Shown: piece by piece, positions 63,525-64,000 of the stretch | Layout: every line of letters begins with the position of its first letter | Position numbering within the stretch: position 1 is the first letter of the stretch | NCBI GenBank assembly: GCA_001798135.1 | Contig: MGRJ01000024.1 | Location: 1 to 64,000, forward strand | Source of the DNA: Deltaproteobacteria bacterium RIFCSPHIGHO2_02_FULL_40_28 | Lineage (GTDB): Bacteria; UBA10199; 2-12-FULL-40-28 | DNA length: 64,000 nt | Reading direction: 5' to 3' | Notes under the pieces: model-generated | Databases searched by the model: none | What the model was told of the DNA's origin: nothing | The model's input: the letters and a program-made list of their open reading frames with translations, nothing else | Program-made: the position numbers and the translations under genes

Positions 63525-64000
63525 TGTCTTTTAAAATCCTTGTTTCAATTTTATTTTACAATGATGTCAAATCAGTTTGTCATCTTATATCCGATTTTAC
63601 TGGTGAAAAACAAAAATTTGATCTTCTTGTGATGGATAATGGGTCTCAATTAGAAAATCACGAAACGCTTAAAAAAAACTATCCTTCTGTTACTATTTTA
63701 AGACAGGAAATTAACTTGGGTTATACAGGAGGTAATAATCATGTGTTTCAATGGGCCGTAAAGCATGGGTATGATTATGTAGTTATTTGTAATCAGGACA
63801 TCCATATTGAAAATGGTTTTATGGATAAGCTCTATACAATCTTAAGTGAAACAAATATTTCTGTTTTGGGTGTTGTAGAAAAAGATATGGATACCAAGGA
63901 AATTGTTGTGGTTGGTGGATTGGGATATAATAAGTTAAGGATGAAGTCACATTGGTTACGAGTTTTGAAAAATATGAATACAAATGTGATGCGTGTGGAT
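63524..64000 (+). CDS. Family 2 glycosyltransferase (incomplete, runs off window)
   Basis: ATG63524 overlaps the previous stop by one base, and the frame remains open for 159 codons to the window end. It reads ILVSILFYNDV at the start, MDNGSQLE, then EINLGYTGGNNHVFQWA and ICNQDIHIENGF, the NQD playing the role of the DxD motif. This is the rhamnosyltransferase-like GT2 pattern. The acceptor is unknown. It shows that the operon continues beyond the window. Confidence 0.8.
   Translation, partial: MSFKILVSILFYNDVKSVCHLISDFTGEKQKFDLLVMDNGSQLENHETLKKNYPSVTILRQEINLGYTGGNNHVFQWAVKHGYDYVVICNQDIHIENGFMDKLYTILSETNISVLGVVEKDMDTKEIVVVGGLGYNKLRMKSHWLRVLKNMNTNVMRVD

Overview
The window reads as a chromosomal stretch from an AT-rich, Gram-negative bacterium. 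The Gram-negative assignment rests on a 6S RNA lying between zapA and fau, a Wzi-type outer-membrane barrel, an RND exporter and a lipoprotein. No 16S rRNA or ribosomal marker is present. An uncultured lineage once grouped with the Deltaproteobacteria is my best guess, but that is inference. A two-subunit 2-oxoacid:ferredoxin oxidoreductase suggests low-potential, ferredoxin-linked metabolism. There are no insertion sequences, prophage genes or CRISPR arrays.

Left part (1-25.7 kb) is mostly housekeeping. It opens with tRNA-Ser(UGA) and truA. A divergent pair of unrecognised acidic proteins sharing a WPPELL domain follows. Next come a TPR lipoprotein and a compact run of trpS, scpA, scpB, an RluB-type pseudouridine synthase, zapA, 6S RNA, fau, tyrS and an RND exporter. 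The korAB pair is on the minus strand. An M15-type peptidase, trpE, trpG, the fused ispDF and cysS continue on the plus strand, then a Wzi-family barrel and a GT-C membrane glycosyltransferase. Small palindromic repeats of a GTAGGGGC family sit at 3.6-4.6 kb, and two of them lie in frame inside genes.

Right part (25.7-64 kb) is a surface-glycan locus. A membrane-anchored PglF/WbpM-type dehydratase is on the minus strand. Divergent from it, about 31 plus-strand genes run from 27825 past the window end with no gap longer than 37 nt. A 12-nt match to the RfaH-recruiting ops element (27816-27827) overlaps the first start codon, so the block may be one processively transcribed operon.

The operon carries a complete GDP-sugar legionaminic acid pathway: PtmE, LegB, LegC, LegH, LegG, LegI and LegF, plus PtmA-like and PtmF-like oxidoreductases. 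Inside it is a six-gene module: a radical SAM protein, a PIG-L deacetylase, HisH and HisF paralogues, and two tandem N-acetyl-sugar amidotransferases. It probably makes an acetamidino or otherwise modified sugar. Further along, a GMC oxidoreductase with a ferredoxin-like cysteine motif, a small membrane protein, an SDR, a DPM1-like glycosyltransferase and a ChbG/NaxD-like deacetylase suggest a lipid-linked amino-sugar branch. The rest supplies a sulfotransferase, methyltransferases, nucleotide-sugar enzymes, a flippase, a soluble sulfatase-fold protein, a truncated pyruvate-kinase-like protein and glycosyltransferases.
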